A stretch of 64,000 nt of DNA from Agrobacterium tumefaciens (GTDB taxonomy: Bacteria > Pseudomonadota > Alphaproteobacteria > Rhizobiales > Rhizobiaceae), in NCBI RefSeq assembly GCF_017726655.1, contig NZ_CP072308.1:1674001-1738000 (forward strand), in the 5' to 3' direction. Shown piece by piece: positions 53,515 through 62,200 of the stretch. Position 1 is the stretch's first letter; the number at the start of each line of letters is the position of its first letter. The translations under genes were made by a program, and so were the position numbers. Below the pieces are notes generated by a model, which was given only the letters and a program-made list of their open reading frames with translations, was not told where the DNA came from and did not search any database.

Positions 53515-55347
53515 ATGAATACGTTACCTCCTGGCGCTATAGCCGCAGGGGCACAGCTCGCTAGAGAAGTTCTGACCTATCTGAAAAATCTCGGGCAAAA
53601 AGAAGCCGCAAAGCTTTCCGTAGACATCGAATATGGTTTCAGGAAATTTCTTGAGAGAAATTATAGGCAATATTCAAAAATAAAAACACTACTGAACTCC
53701 GGGGCTCCAGTTTCACTTGAAGCTACTTTCGAGTCCCCTCACTTAAAAATCGATGATAAAATATTTAATGAAGACGACTTCCTGGGATTACTGGAAAGAG
53801 ACAGATTTTTTATCATTACAGGACTGGGTGGCTCAGGAAAATCGGTATTCCTGAAACATTTGTTCATACGTTACTACAACGAGGCACGCGAACGCATCCC
53901 GTTTTTCGTAGAATTGAGAAATGTTCCAAAAAACCTCTCTTTGATCCAATACCTTCACCAGCTTCTCAAATCGGTGTGCCCGCAGTTTGACACGGATTTG
54001 TTCGAATACGCGCTGCGTACGGGAAAGTTTCTATTCCTTTTGGATGGCTTTGATGAAGTAGACTACGATATTCGAAAGGGAATGGCTCAGGAGATAATCG
54101 ATCTAACATATTCATTTGGCGACAATCTTGTAGTTACCACAAGTAGACCCGACGAAATATTTCAATCATGGAATGAGTTTTTTGTCGCTGAGATGCAGGG
54201 CTTTACTAGAAATCAGGCGTTATCTCTAGTAAAAAAGCTTAAATATGATAAAACAACGAAATCAGATTTTCTAAAGTTGATTAAAGACGGCGGACTTTAT
54301 AGCACGCACGGCTCGTACCTATCAAACCCATTACTTTGTAACATTATGCTCCTTACTTTTGGACAAGGCGCTGAGATACCTCAAAAGATGCATTTGTTCT
54401 TTGGGCAGACTTTTGATGTCCTATTTTATCGTCACGACGCAACAAAAGGCACCGCGTTTAGACGTAAGTTTCAAACGACGTTCTCGGTCGACGATTTCAG
54501 GGCAACGTTAGCAGCTTTTAGCGCTTTTTCATATATGGATCATGGACCGAGCATGAAGCGCGCCCCTGCCTTGGATTCGGCAAATAAAGCCATGAAGTAC
54601 TGCCGAAGCAATGAAAAGGCAGAGGACTTTTTGACGGACCTGTGTTCTTCAATCTCGATGTTGATTAAAGAGGGCGATAATTACAGCTACGTCCACAGAT
54701 CATTCCAGGAATACTTCTTCGCAGTTTTCCTGGCTTCTCGAGACCTTGATGATTGGGGCAATGTTGTCGAACAAATCGTCAAGAAGAAGCCTAACGATTC
54801 TGTAGTCCAGCTTCTATCGGATATAAATCGTGACCGATTTGAACAGGAATTCCTTGCTCCGCGAATATCATCTCTTGCCTCTGATCTTAGGGCTATAGAT
54901 GTCGATAAAAATCCCGCAAAGGCCTTTTTGTTATTTTACCTAGACATGTCCGTCAGCAAAAGCGCTGATTCCAGAAATTCGATATCATGGACCGTAGGTC
55001 GAAACGATGATTTTCCGAAATGGTACTACCTCGCTCGTTTTATAAGGAGCGACGATGCCTATGAAAGGCTCCGCGCTTTCGATTGGCACTCGCACGTCAT
55101 CGCCCACAATAAAAACCATACCCATAACAAATCAACACAAACGGTCACTCTTCGGGATATCACGAACGAGGCCTTCTATGGCACACCTATGATTGTGTAC
55201 TTACAAGGCCTGAAAGACGACGCTTTAGCACTAGATGAATCACTTAAAAACAGCGCACAAACAAAGCAAAAGCTCTTCTCGAACGTTCTATTTGGCACCA
55301 AGGCAAACAGAACAAGAAACACAAAAACAAAACGCGACAGAACCTAG
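53515..55347 (+). CDS. NACHT-domain STAND NTPase (candidate bacterial NLR-like defence protein)
   Basis: 610 aa. A helical N-terminal region of about 95 residues is followed by a NACHT NTPase: Walker A ITGLGGSGKS (101-110), Walker B with the NACHT-type DGFDE (FLFLLDGFDEV, 172-182), sensor VVTTSRPDE (206-214), and the winged-helix/helical part ending SYVHRSFQEYFFAVFLAS (391-408). A C-terminal region of about 200 residues without visible repeats may be the sensor. There is no signal or membrane segment. Bacterial NACHT proteins (bNACHT, Avs relatives) sense phage and stop growth; this role is inferred from fold and location. Codon use is much more A+T-rich than the neighbours. Single gene, no obvious effector partner. 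Confidence 0.9.
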   Translation: MNTLPPGAIAAGAQLAREVLTYLKNLGQKEAAKLSVDIEYGFRKFLERNYRQYSKIKTLLNSGAPVSLEATFESPHLKIDDKIFNEDDFLGLLERDRFFIITGLGGSGKSVFLKHLFIRYYNEARERIPFFVELRNVPKNLSLIQYLHQLLKSVCPQFDTDLFEYALRTGKFLFLLDGFDEVDYDIRKGMAQEIIDLTYSFGDNLVVTTSRPDEIFQSWNEFFVAEMQGFTRNQALSLVKKLKYDKTTKSDFLKLIKDGGLYSTHGSYLSNPLLCNIMLLTFGQGAEIPQKMHLFFGQTFDVLFYRHDATKGTAFRRKFQTTFSVDDFRATLAAFSAFSYMDHGPSMKRAPALDSANKAMKYCRSNEKAEDFLTDLCSSISMLIKEGDNYSYVHRSFQEYFFAVFLASRDLDDWGNVVEQIVKKKPNDSVVQLLSDINRDRFEQEFLAPRISSLASDLRAIDVDKNPAKAFLLFYLDMSVSKSADSRNSISWTVGRNDDFPKWYYLARFIRSDDAYERLRAFDWHSHVIAHNKNHTHNKSTQTVTLRDITNEAFYGTPMIVYLQGLKDDALALDESLKNSAQTKQKLFSNVLFGTKANRTRNTKTKRDRT

Positions 55348-55471
55348 GAACAGCCTCTTTTTGAGCGCGCTGATTTACTCGATACAAAGAGCGGACCCTG
55401 AGCGCGCTCCAAAAAAACAGATGCGTAGCCCGTGGCACAGGCCGACTCGAAACGGCTCGGTACGTCGCGCT

Positions 55472-56008
55472 TCACCCGATAATGCGATAAACTGTGGATC
55501 GAGCTACATTGAAATTTTTTGCCACTGACGTTGGGGTATCTCCAGAGGCTATCGCTGCCTTGATTGCGTTTCCATCGACGGTTATGGGGCGACCTTTGTA
55601 TCGTCCCTCATTTTTCGCCTTCGCGATACCCTCAAGCTGACGCTCTCTCCTTAGGTCCGTTTCAAACTCAGCAATGGCACCCAGCATGTTGAACATAAGG
55701 CGTCCCGTGGGCGTCGTGGTGTCGATGCTCTGTTCCGTTGCGATCAAGTCTACGCCCTTAGCCTGTAACTCTTGCGCGATTGCGTGTAGGTCAGGCACCG
55801 AGCGAGCAAGGCGATCAAGTCGGGTAACAACCAAGGCATCCCCCTTCCGAGCAAAGCGGATGGCCTCAGCGAGCTTTATGCGGCCTTCGCGGGTGGTCCC
55901 ACTTGCCTTGTCGATGAAGACCTCCTCAACACCATGGCGGGTGAGGATATCTACCTGAGCGGTTTCATTTTGGCCGGTGGAAGATACGCGGGCATAGCCG
56001 ATTTTCAT
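55472..56008 (-). CDS. serine recombinase (Tn3-type resolvase/DNA invertase family)
   Basis: 178 aa with nucleophile Ser9 in GYARVSSTGQ, DALVVTRLDRLARSVPDL, the conserved STSQ-like segment ATEQSIDTTTPTGRLMFNMLGAIAEFE and the long E-helix (DLRRERQLEGIAKAKNEGRYKGRP). The C-terminal helix-turn-helix is DTPTSVAKNFNVARSTVYRIIG. The upstream 130 bp contain repeated GTCCGATAAT motifs arranged like a res site. It converges with the NACHT gene. Confidence 0.95.
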   Translation of the reverse strand: MKIGYARVSSTGQNETAQVDILTRHGVEEVFIDKASGTTREGRIKLAEAIRFARKGDALVVTRLDRLARSVPDLHAIAQELQAKGVDLIATEQSIDTTTPTGRLMFNMLGAIAEFETDLRRERQLEGIAKAKNEGRYKGRPITVDGNAIKAAIASGDTPTSVAKNFNVARSTVYRIIG

Positions 56009-56018
56009 GAGACACCTT

Positions 56019-56135
56019 TTGTCCGATAATATCTAAGACGAAATAGGAATATCGTCCGATAATTCGGATGTCAATTCATATCGAACACTTTTCCGACCGA
56101 TTTGTATGTCCGACATCGGTATACCTTATCGGACA
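56019..56135. promoter_or_regulatory. res-like recombination site of the resolvase
   Basis: Three sub-sites: GTCCGATAAT at 56021-56030, the same at 56054-56063 followed by an inverted ATTCGGATGTC half, and an inverted pair TGTCCGACA..TTATCGGACA at 56107-56135. Spread over about 120 bp directly upstream of the resolvase gene, like sites I-III of Tn3-type res. Confidence 0.65.
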
Positions 56136-56147
56136 ACGGCTGAGACA

Positions 56148-56504
56148 TTAGAAAACCATCAGCCTCTTCGCTAGTTCTCTCCCGGCCTTGGTCAGGTGTA
56201 TCTCCGGCGACCTAGCGCCAGTAGGGCCGCACCGCTGTTCCAAAAGGCCAAGCCCCGGTTTCCCGTGGCGGTCATGCTTGCCGAGGGCATACACGTTCCG
56301 TGAGACTGACGACTGGCTAATGCCAATAAGGTCCGGTAGGTCACACTGGAGAACTCCCGGGCGCATTGCCACGGCCAAGAATACCGAGACCATGTGTATC
56401 GGCATATCGGCGCGAAACTCCCGCAGTACCTCTATGCGGTCGCTTAGGGTCCGCAATGCACTCACGCGCTTGGGTGTCTTCCGTCTCTCAATCGCTAGTT
56501 CCAT
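56148..56504 (-). CDS. MarR-type winged-helix regulator
   Basis: 118 aa. The helical start (RVSALRTLSDRIEVLREFRADMPIHMVSVFLAVAMRPG) followed by QCDLPDLIGISQSSVSRNVYALGKHDRHGKPGLGLLEQR and a beta-wing ending EIHLTKAGRELAKRLM is the MarR layout. Such short regulators are frequent in phage-like regions. Ligand and targets unknown. It lies upstream of the res site on the same strand as the resolvase. Confidence 0.8.
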   Translation of the reverse strand: MELAIERRKTPKRVSALRTLSDRIEVLREFRADMPIHMVSVFLAVAMRPGVLQCDLPDLIGISQSSVSRNVYALGKHDRHGKPGLGLLEQRCGPTGARSPEIHLTKAGRELAKRLMVF

Positions 56505-56706
56505 ATGGTCTCCCTTTGCACGTCATGAAGATGCCGGAAGGAATGCCAAGGTCAAGACTTGATCTTCATCGAGAGGAAGCCTAGCCGCGCACGTGCATCC
56601 GCCCGAGCTATTCCGTGCGTCCGTGGGGGCACGGGGGACCACGCGCAAGCATTTCTATCGATTGCCGCCTCGGATTTTTTCGGCAAAATAGTTGCGTGGA
56701 AAGAAC

Positions 56707-57153
56707 ATGATTGGGGGTCCTGTGACGAGGCATAAGTTACCCGAAGAAATCCGCGCACTAATTCATGCAAGGAATATGCTGCGCAACAGGTTCAAACATC
56801 ACGATCTTAGTTTCACACTCGACGGCAATCTTGTAGGCGACTTGGGTGAAGCTGTGGCCGCTGAGCTTTTCGGTCTCAAGTTGGTGCCCACTCGGGCGTT
56901 TAAAGCCGTCGATGCATACGATACCGAAAACCGTTCTGTTCAAATCAAAGCATCAGGTCGGGGTAAGACGTTTGCCTTCACCCACTCTGAATTATGCGCG
57001 GACAGACTTATCGCGCTCATCTTCGACTATGAAAATGAAGAGGTTGAAGTGGTCTATGATGGCGAGTACCGCGCAGCGATCAGCCGCCTACCTGATACCT
57101 GGGATGGCCAAAAATCGGTTTCGGTTCACTTCCTACGGACTCTGAAAAGATGA
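56707..57153 (+). CDS. small PD-(D/E)XK-like protein
   Basis: 148 aa from the ATG at 56707; a TTG at 56692 would add five residues. After a helix comes GNLVGDLGEAVAAELFGLKLVP, then FKAVDAYDTENRSVQIKAS. Glu, Asp and Q-x-K in this order are the catalytic signature of PD-(D/E)XK nucleases, and the overall pattern resembles DUF6998-type proteins. The C-terminal half is beta-rich. It may be a nuclease or a decayed nuclease-like protein of the island; no methylase or helicase partner is nearby. Confidence 0.7.
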   Translation: MIGGPVTRHKLPEEIRALIHARNMLRNRFKHHDLSFTLDGNLVGDLGEAVAAELFGLKLVPTRAFKAVDAYDTENRSVQIKASGRGKTFAFTHSELCADRLIALIFDYENEEVEVVYDGEYRAAISRLPDTWDGQKSVSVHFLRTLKR

Positions 57154-57327
57154 GCCTGAGGGAGGTTTAGGGTCACCTATTCAGCTCACATGTGGTCTTG
57201 GCTTTGCAGGATAAGATACGTATCTTTGTGTGCGGTAGCGGTGGCTACCACCGGGCCTCATTACGCTAGAGGGGGCTGAAACACGAGGGTCGCGGTGATC
57301 GAGACTGCGGCCCTCATCCCTCCACCG

Positions 57328-57855
57328 TCAGGGCTTCTTGGGTTTCCCATAACGATTATAGCTATCCAGCCCGACACCGCCAATCTTGAGCGCAGCAGCA
57401 AACGGGCTGGGGCCGGTTGCCCACGGCATGGAGTTGATGCGGTCCTGGGCTTTCGCCCTGAGACCGTCCATCTCCCTCGTAAGATTCGCGGTGGTGAAAC
57501 CTGAGTTCTGGCTGATGCGGTCCTTGGCGGTCGCCTCCTTACCGTAAACGTCCGCAAGCAGAGCATCGACCGAGAGGCCGGATACACCAGCTTCCCCGGC
57601 TGCTGCCATGGTGGTGGCTCGGGCTGCTCGGGCTTCGCGGGAAATGTCCTGCTTCTGGACAGCCGCTGCATCCTCTTCCTGAATTTGCCGCGTCTGCACG
57701 TCAGCATATTCTCGGACTAGGTTTGCATTCGCTGCGCGTTGGTTTTCTCGGACCATGGCGTTCTGAGCTGCTGCGGCCTGTTTCTCGCCCGCATAGCCGA
57801 TAGCAGTTTGTGCAGCTCCCAGCGCCGTGGCAACGAGGGCTAGTGGGTTACACAT
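57328..57855 (-). CDS. T7 gp14-like internal virion protein
   Basis: 175 aa. MCNPLALVATALGAAQTAIGYAG at the N-terminus is the hallmark of gp14-type core proteins of podoviruses, followed by an Ala/Gln/Arg-rich helical region and DISREARAARATTMAAAGEAGVSGLSVDAL. In T7, gp14 forms part of the channel through which DNA is ejected. It overlaps the gp13-like gene by 16 bases. AGGA is 7 nt before the ATG. Confidence 0.85.
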   Translation of the reverse strand: MCNPLALVATALGAAQTAIGYAGEKQAAAAQNAMVRENQRAANANLVREYADVQTRQIQEEDAAAVQKQDISREARAARATTMAAAGEAGVSGLSVDALLADVYGKEATAKDRISQNSGFTTANLTREMDGLRAKAQDRINSMPWATGPSPFAAALKIGGVGLDSYNRYGKPKKP

Positions 57856-58346
57856 TGATCAATCCTGATTTTGAAAGCTTCTTGGAGATTGTGGCCGAGA
57901 GGTCCACAGGTGATGTTACCGAAGTCGAAACCACACAGCCGCAGCATCCGTTTCCGAGTGTGGTCTCGGCTATCCATGAGGCTCGATAGGATGGGATATT
58001 TTCCATGGAAAGTTTCCACGTAATGGCGGGCTGTTACGGTCAAGCGCCCCACGTCGATGTCCAAATCATCGACCGCCAGAAACCATAGGTTTCCCACGGT
58101 GCTGTCTTGGGGATACGGCACGGTCCCGAACATGACTGCTGGTCGCCCTTGGTCATCCAAGGCGGTCAGACAAATGTCGGAATGTCGGAGACCACGGGTG
58201 AGGCTGACTTCGGCGGAAGGCGATGCGCATGCTACGAGACTTTCGAGGTCGGCCTTGCGGAGCCTTGGGGCGAGATAGGTAACGTCATCGGGAACGGATG
58301 GCCGGACCTCGAGGCGGGCCGGTGATGGCGGTGGTTTGCGTTTCAC
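57840..58346 (-). CDS. T7 gp13-like protein (GNAT-fold, DUF2833)
   Basis: 168 aa from the GTG at 58346, supported by AAGGA 7 nt upstream; an ATG at 58466 would add 40 residues without a ribosome site. LEVRPSVPDDVTYLAPRLRKADLESLVA and AVMFGTVPYPQDSTVGNLWFLAVDDLD, VETFHGKYPILSSLMDSRDHTRKRMLRLCGFDF correspond to the DUF2833/gp13 family, whose fold resembles acetyltransferases and which is needed for virion core assembly. Directly followed by gp14. Confidence 0.82.
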   Translation of the reverse strand: MKRKPPPSPARLEVRPSVPDDVTYLAPRLRKADLESLVACASPSAEVSLTRGLRHSDICLTALDDQGRPAVMFGTVPYPQDSTVGNLWFLAVDDLDIDVGRLTVTARHYVETFHGKYPILSSLMDSRDHTRKRMLRLCGFDFGNITCGPLGHNLQEAFKIRIDQCVTH

Positions 58347-58492
58347 GGAAATGTCCTTGCGGGTGTCGCATACAGAAAGCCGCTCCTCAAAGATGAGGTG
58401 GCGCTGTTGGGGTATGGTGATGATGATGGAGAAGCGGACAGGACGCCGGGGGATATGGGCAACCATAGGTGAACATGAGGATGCCAGAAGTT

Positions 58493-58504
58493 ACACCTAG
58501 GTGT
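58493..58504. promoter_or_regulatory. palindrome and TAGGATA repeats upstream of the gp13-like gene
   Basis: ACACCTAGGTGT is a perfect 12-bp palindrome. To its right, up to 58555, the A+T-rich spacer holds several copies of ATCCTA or ATTATCCT. This may be a phage operator or promoter region serving the gp13-gp14 genes. Confidence 0.4.
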
Positions 58505-58625
58505 TACCTATGATTATCCTGTTATAATTATCCTATGAATAAATATCCTAGGTTTTAAATAAGAGAGACCATATCTCCTCCTATGGGGAGTGGTAATCGA
58601 TTGTCTCCTTATTCGGTCTCGAAAA

Positions 58626-59180
58626 TCACGGTCTCGGAAAGAACCAATCCGGATGTTCTTTCCTGATCGACAACCGCCCTTGTGGGGAATGTTCCGCTGC
58701 TGCTGCATTCGCCAGAGTGTCAGCCATCTCATTGAGACGATGACCGGAATGGCCAAGCACTTTCTCCCAATAGATGGTCTTCCCAGCGCAGGCAGAATCA
58801 AGCCGTTCCCATAGTTCCCTGTTTTTTACCCAGCCGCTAGACGATCTCCAGCCCTTGGCCTTCCACTGAGGCAAATAGAGCGTGAAACCTTTCAGCACGT
58901 ATTCGCTATCGGTTTGAATGATGATCGGCGTCTCTGGCTCCCGGATGCTCTCCACGGCCATGATGACTGCTGTCATCTCCATCCGGTTGTTGGTGCTTTC
59001 CAGCTCTTCCGAGCGGGCTGCATTGGGTGCCTGCTGGAGAAGCTGTTCACCGTCCCAAAGCTGCTTAATGTAACCCCAGCCACCGGGGCCGGGATTGGGG
59101 ATGGCAGCGCCATCGGTAGCGATAATGTAGTGCCTGCCGATCTTGATGGCGGCGAGGTCGATATCGGGGTTTGTGGTCAT
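58626..59180 (-). CDS. ribonuclease HI
   Basis: 184 aa. Catalytic acidic residues are Asp23 in ATDGAAIPNPGPGGWG, Glu68 in NNRMEMTAVI, Asp91 in IQTDSEYVLKG and Asp154 in NEMADTLANAA, with His144 in VLGHSGH. It degrades RNA in RNA-DNA hybrids. The start at 59180 has GGAAA upstream. It sits between virion genes, so it probably belongs to the phage replication set. The longer open frame to 59270 overlaps a terminator. Confidence 0.92.
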   Translation of the reverse strand: MTTNPDIDLAAIKIGRHYIIATDGAAIPNPGPGGWGYIKQLWDGEQLLQQAPNAARSEELESTNNRMEMTAVIMAVESIREPETPIIIQTDSEYVLKGFTLYLPQWKAKGWRSSSGWVKNRELWERLDSACAGKTIYWEKVLGHSGHRLNEMADTLANAAAAEHSPQGRLSIRKEHPDWFFPRP

Positions 59181-59215
59181 GCTGTTTCCATCGGTTGTTG
59201 ATCGCGGATGAGCGC

Positions 59216-59253
59216 TGGAAAAAGAAAACCCCCGGCCCGTGAGGACCGAGGGG
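59216..59253 (-). terminator. terminator after the giant virion gene
   Basis: G+C-rich stem (CCCCTCGGTCC with GGGCCGGGGG, one mismatch) followed by TTTTCTTTTT on the minus strand, about 40 nt after the stop at 59294. Confidence 0.8.
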
Positions 59254-59293
59254 AAGATTGCCAGAGGCAACGAAGGTCATGTGATTGGTGACT

Positions 59294-62200
59294 TCACCGC
59301 CCAGTACCGCGAGACCATTCTGGTAGCGGGCTGATGAACGTCGAGAGAAGTTGGGCGACACCGTTGAGGTTCTGGAACGGCAGCACCCGCGCCAAAGCTC
59401 GGGCGTCTTGCTGTGAGAACCGCTTGCCGTGCAATTGCTTGCCAGCCACACTCAAGGCATCAAGACCGGACTGCGCGAGATCGGCAGAGGGGTTACCGAA
59501 GATCGCATCAGCGCCCATCGCTGTGGAGCGGGCGTCGAACAGCGGGTTTTCCTTCTCGCGGAACCGTGCTGCAACCGTGTCCACAGCTACCGGCATAAGG
59601 GTTGCCCAAGAACCGTTCTGAACGCCAGCAGCGGCAATGCTGCCGAGCGACAAACGCTTCTCCAAATACTCCTCCCGGTCACTGCGGCCCACCGAGTTGG
59701 CATAGGTCCGCATCATGTAACTCATGGAGGCAGCAAAGGAGGTTGTGATGAACGCCGTGGCTGTCGTGGCGTCTCGGAAGTTGAACCCCTGTAGCGTCTG
59801 CTTAGTGTAAGCCGCCAGTACGAAGGAACGGAACTGGAGGAACGTCCGAGCCAAGGGATGAGACATCCACATGGCCATCTGGCCGATGTCGTTCTCCTGA
59901 ATGATGGAGCGGCTCAGACGGAACGCAGCGAACTCGAAGTTTGCCACGGCCTCCTGATCTGCCCACTTGGAGAAGTTCATCGACTTGAGCCGACCATCCT
60001 TGAACGTAGCGTGGTTGCGGATGTTGTCATAGATGGCCTCCACCCTGCGCTGATCGAGGTTAAGCGCGGCCAGTCGCCGGGGGTTCATCGTCGTCTTTCC
60101 TTGGGCCATCAAAGCGAACTTGTTCATGATCGCCCTGCCCGTCCATCGCTGGAGCGCGGTGTTTACCGGAGCCATGCCGGACATTGCGGAGACCGCACGT
60201 TTTCCGGCTTGAAGACCATCATCCAACTTCTGGAGCATCGGGTTATTAAAGGCATCCAAGGGGTTGTCGAAGATATCCTCCCTCCGATGGGTCGAGTGGC
60301 GAACCCAGTCGGCACCGACACCCGTCATCTCTTCCCATTCGCGAGCTAGGGCATCGTCCAACATCCCAGTTTTGGCATTACGCCACATTGCTCGAAACGA
60401 GGGAACGTTGGTGAAGGAGGCTTTGAGGCCGAGCTGGGAAACCGTGTTCATGGTCTCCGACAACTGCGCAAAGCCCACCTGCCCCATCACGCGGATGAAG
60501 TTATAGTCTCTGGCCATCCGAAGGAACTGGCTCCATCTCGACCCCTCGTTCCAAGTGGGCTTCCCGACGATGGTGTTATAGACCCAGTTGAGGCGCTCAA
60601 TGTCCTCCTTGGTGGTGGCTTGGATGCCCTTCTGGTCACCCACGTCACGCACCTTGTCCATCAGGGTTTGCCACTCGCCATCCGAGGTGACGCCTTTGAC
60701 GAAGTGTTCATCGGACATGTCACCGGCCTGCCACTTCGGGTTCCTGATCTCCATGCGAGCCATGGCGATACGCCCCGACATTTGCCGGGAATAGGACCGC
60801 ATGAGCGTGTCTGCATCGTTGACGAACAGGTCCGAGATGCGGACGAACTGTGCCCCCGGCTGGCCGTTGGAATAAGGGAGCATGAGGCCGAAGTTCTCAT
60901 CGTAGAACATCCGGCTTTTCCCGTGGCGGCTGGCACCGTCCTTCTTCCCCGGCTTCATGTGACTGACAACCGCGTCGATGTCGGCTTCGGAAAGATCGGT
61001 GTCCCGAGTGAGGTTTGCCTTGAGAGCATCAAGGTCTTCCCCGGAGAACACACGGGACATTCCCTGTAGCTCACCAGCAGAAAGCGAGTGGAGCTTCCTG
61101 ATGTAATTCGAGGCGAACTTGTTGGCCAGCTCCTCGCTGATCTCGTCATTCACCTCACGCATGGCACGGGCCACCAAGCCCGAGAGGGTCTTATGTCCGA
61201 ACTTGGTGAGGTGTTCCTGAATAGAGCCGAGGTCGAAGATGCGGGGGACATAGAAGTCGTTCCGCGTCATCCCCTCGAAACCCCGAACGGGACGCAAGGT
61301 GCGACCATCGATTAAGCCGGGGTTCGCTGCGGTCTCGGCATAGGTTCCCAAGACATCCCGGAGGACAGCGCCTTGGGCCTTCACGGCGGGGTCGTATTCC
61401 ACCATCAGGTCGCGATCTCGGACGAACGCTGTCACCTGCCGATGAAACTCATCGCGGCTGACTTCCGGGTTCCGCTCCTTGAACTGCTTCCAGTTGGCTT
61501 GATTGGATGCCGCCCAGCGAGCCTCGGCGCGTTGATGGAGGAGTGCTTGGACTTCCGAGGCGCCAATGGGGGTGAGGCCGGTTCTGTTACGGGCACCGTC
61601 CTCAACGATCACGTTGCCGATCATGGAGGTGAGATCGTTATCGGAACTCTTGAGCGAATAGGCGCTGTCATATCGGGCACCACCAGCGTGAAAAACATCG
61701 GGCCTCTCGGCATCACGGACGATATCCGCAGTGTCCATCCTGAGGGGTTCCCTTGGGTTCACCTGCATCGCACCCGTGGTTGAACCACCGGGCGGAGACA
61801 AGGCTGTCCCGTTCTGCATGTTCCTGCCAATCTGCTGGAGCTGCTGAGCTTCTTCACGGGTGGCTGGGTTTCTCGCAAGGGCACCGAAGGCACCCCCAAG
61901 GAGCATGCCGGTTCCCACCCCCCACCAGAGATCAGCGCTCTCGGCGGTCGGCTTGTTCGCATAGATGATGCCTTCGGAAACAGCAGCACCAGCGCCACCC
62001 TCGGCAGCAGTCAAAGCAACCCGCCCGATCTTTCCGAACCTTGCGGCCATCGCAGCCGGTGCACCGGCACCCATGGAAGCAACAGAGATACCAGCCGCAG
62101 CGGCCCAAGCCAGAGGGTCAGTTACACCCGCCGCCACCCGGAGGCCAACACCGCCCCATCCCATAGAGGACAGGCGCTGCTCGGCTTCGAGCTGCTTCAT

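Noticed and set aside
57234..57249. Hairpin GGTAGC/GCTACC between the nuclease-like and gp14-like genes
   Set aside because: Short stem without a T-run; not enough to call a terminator.
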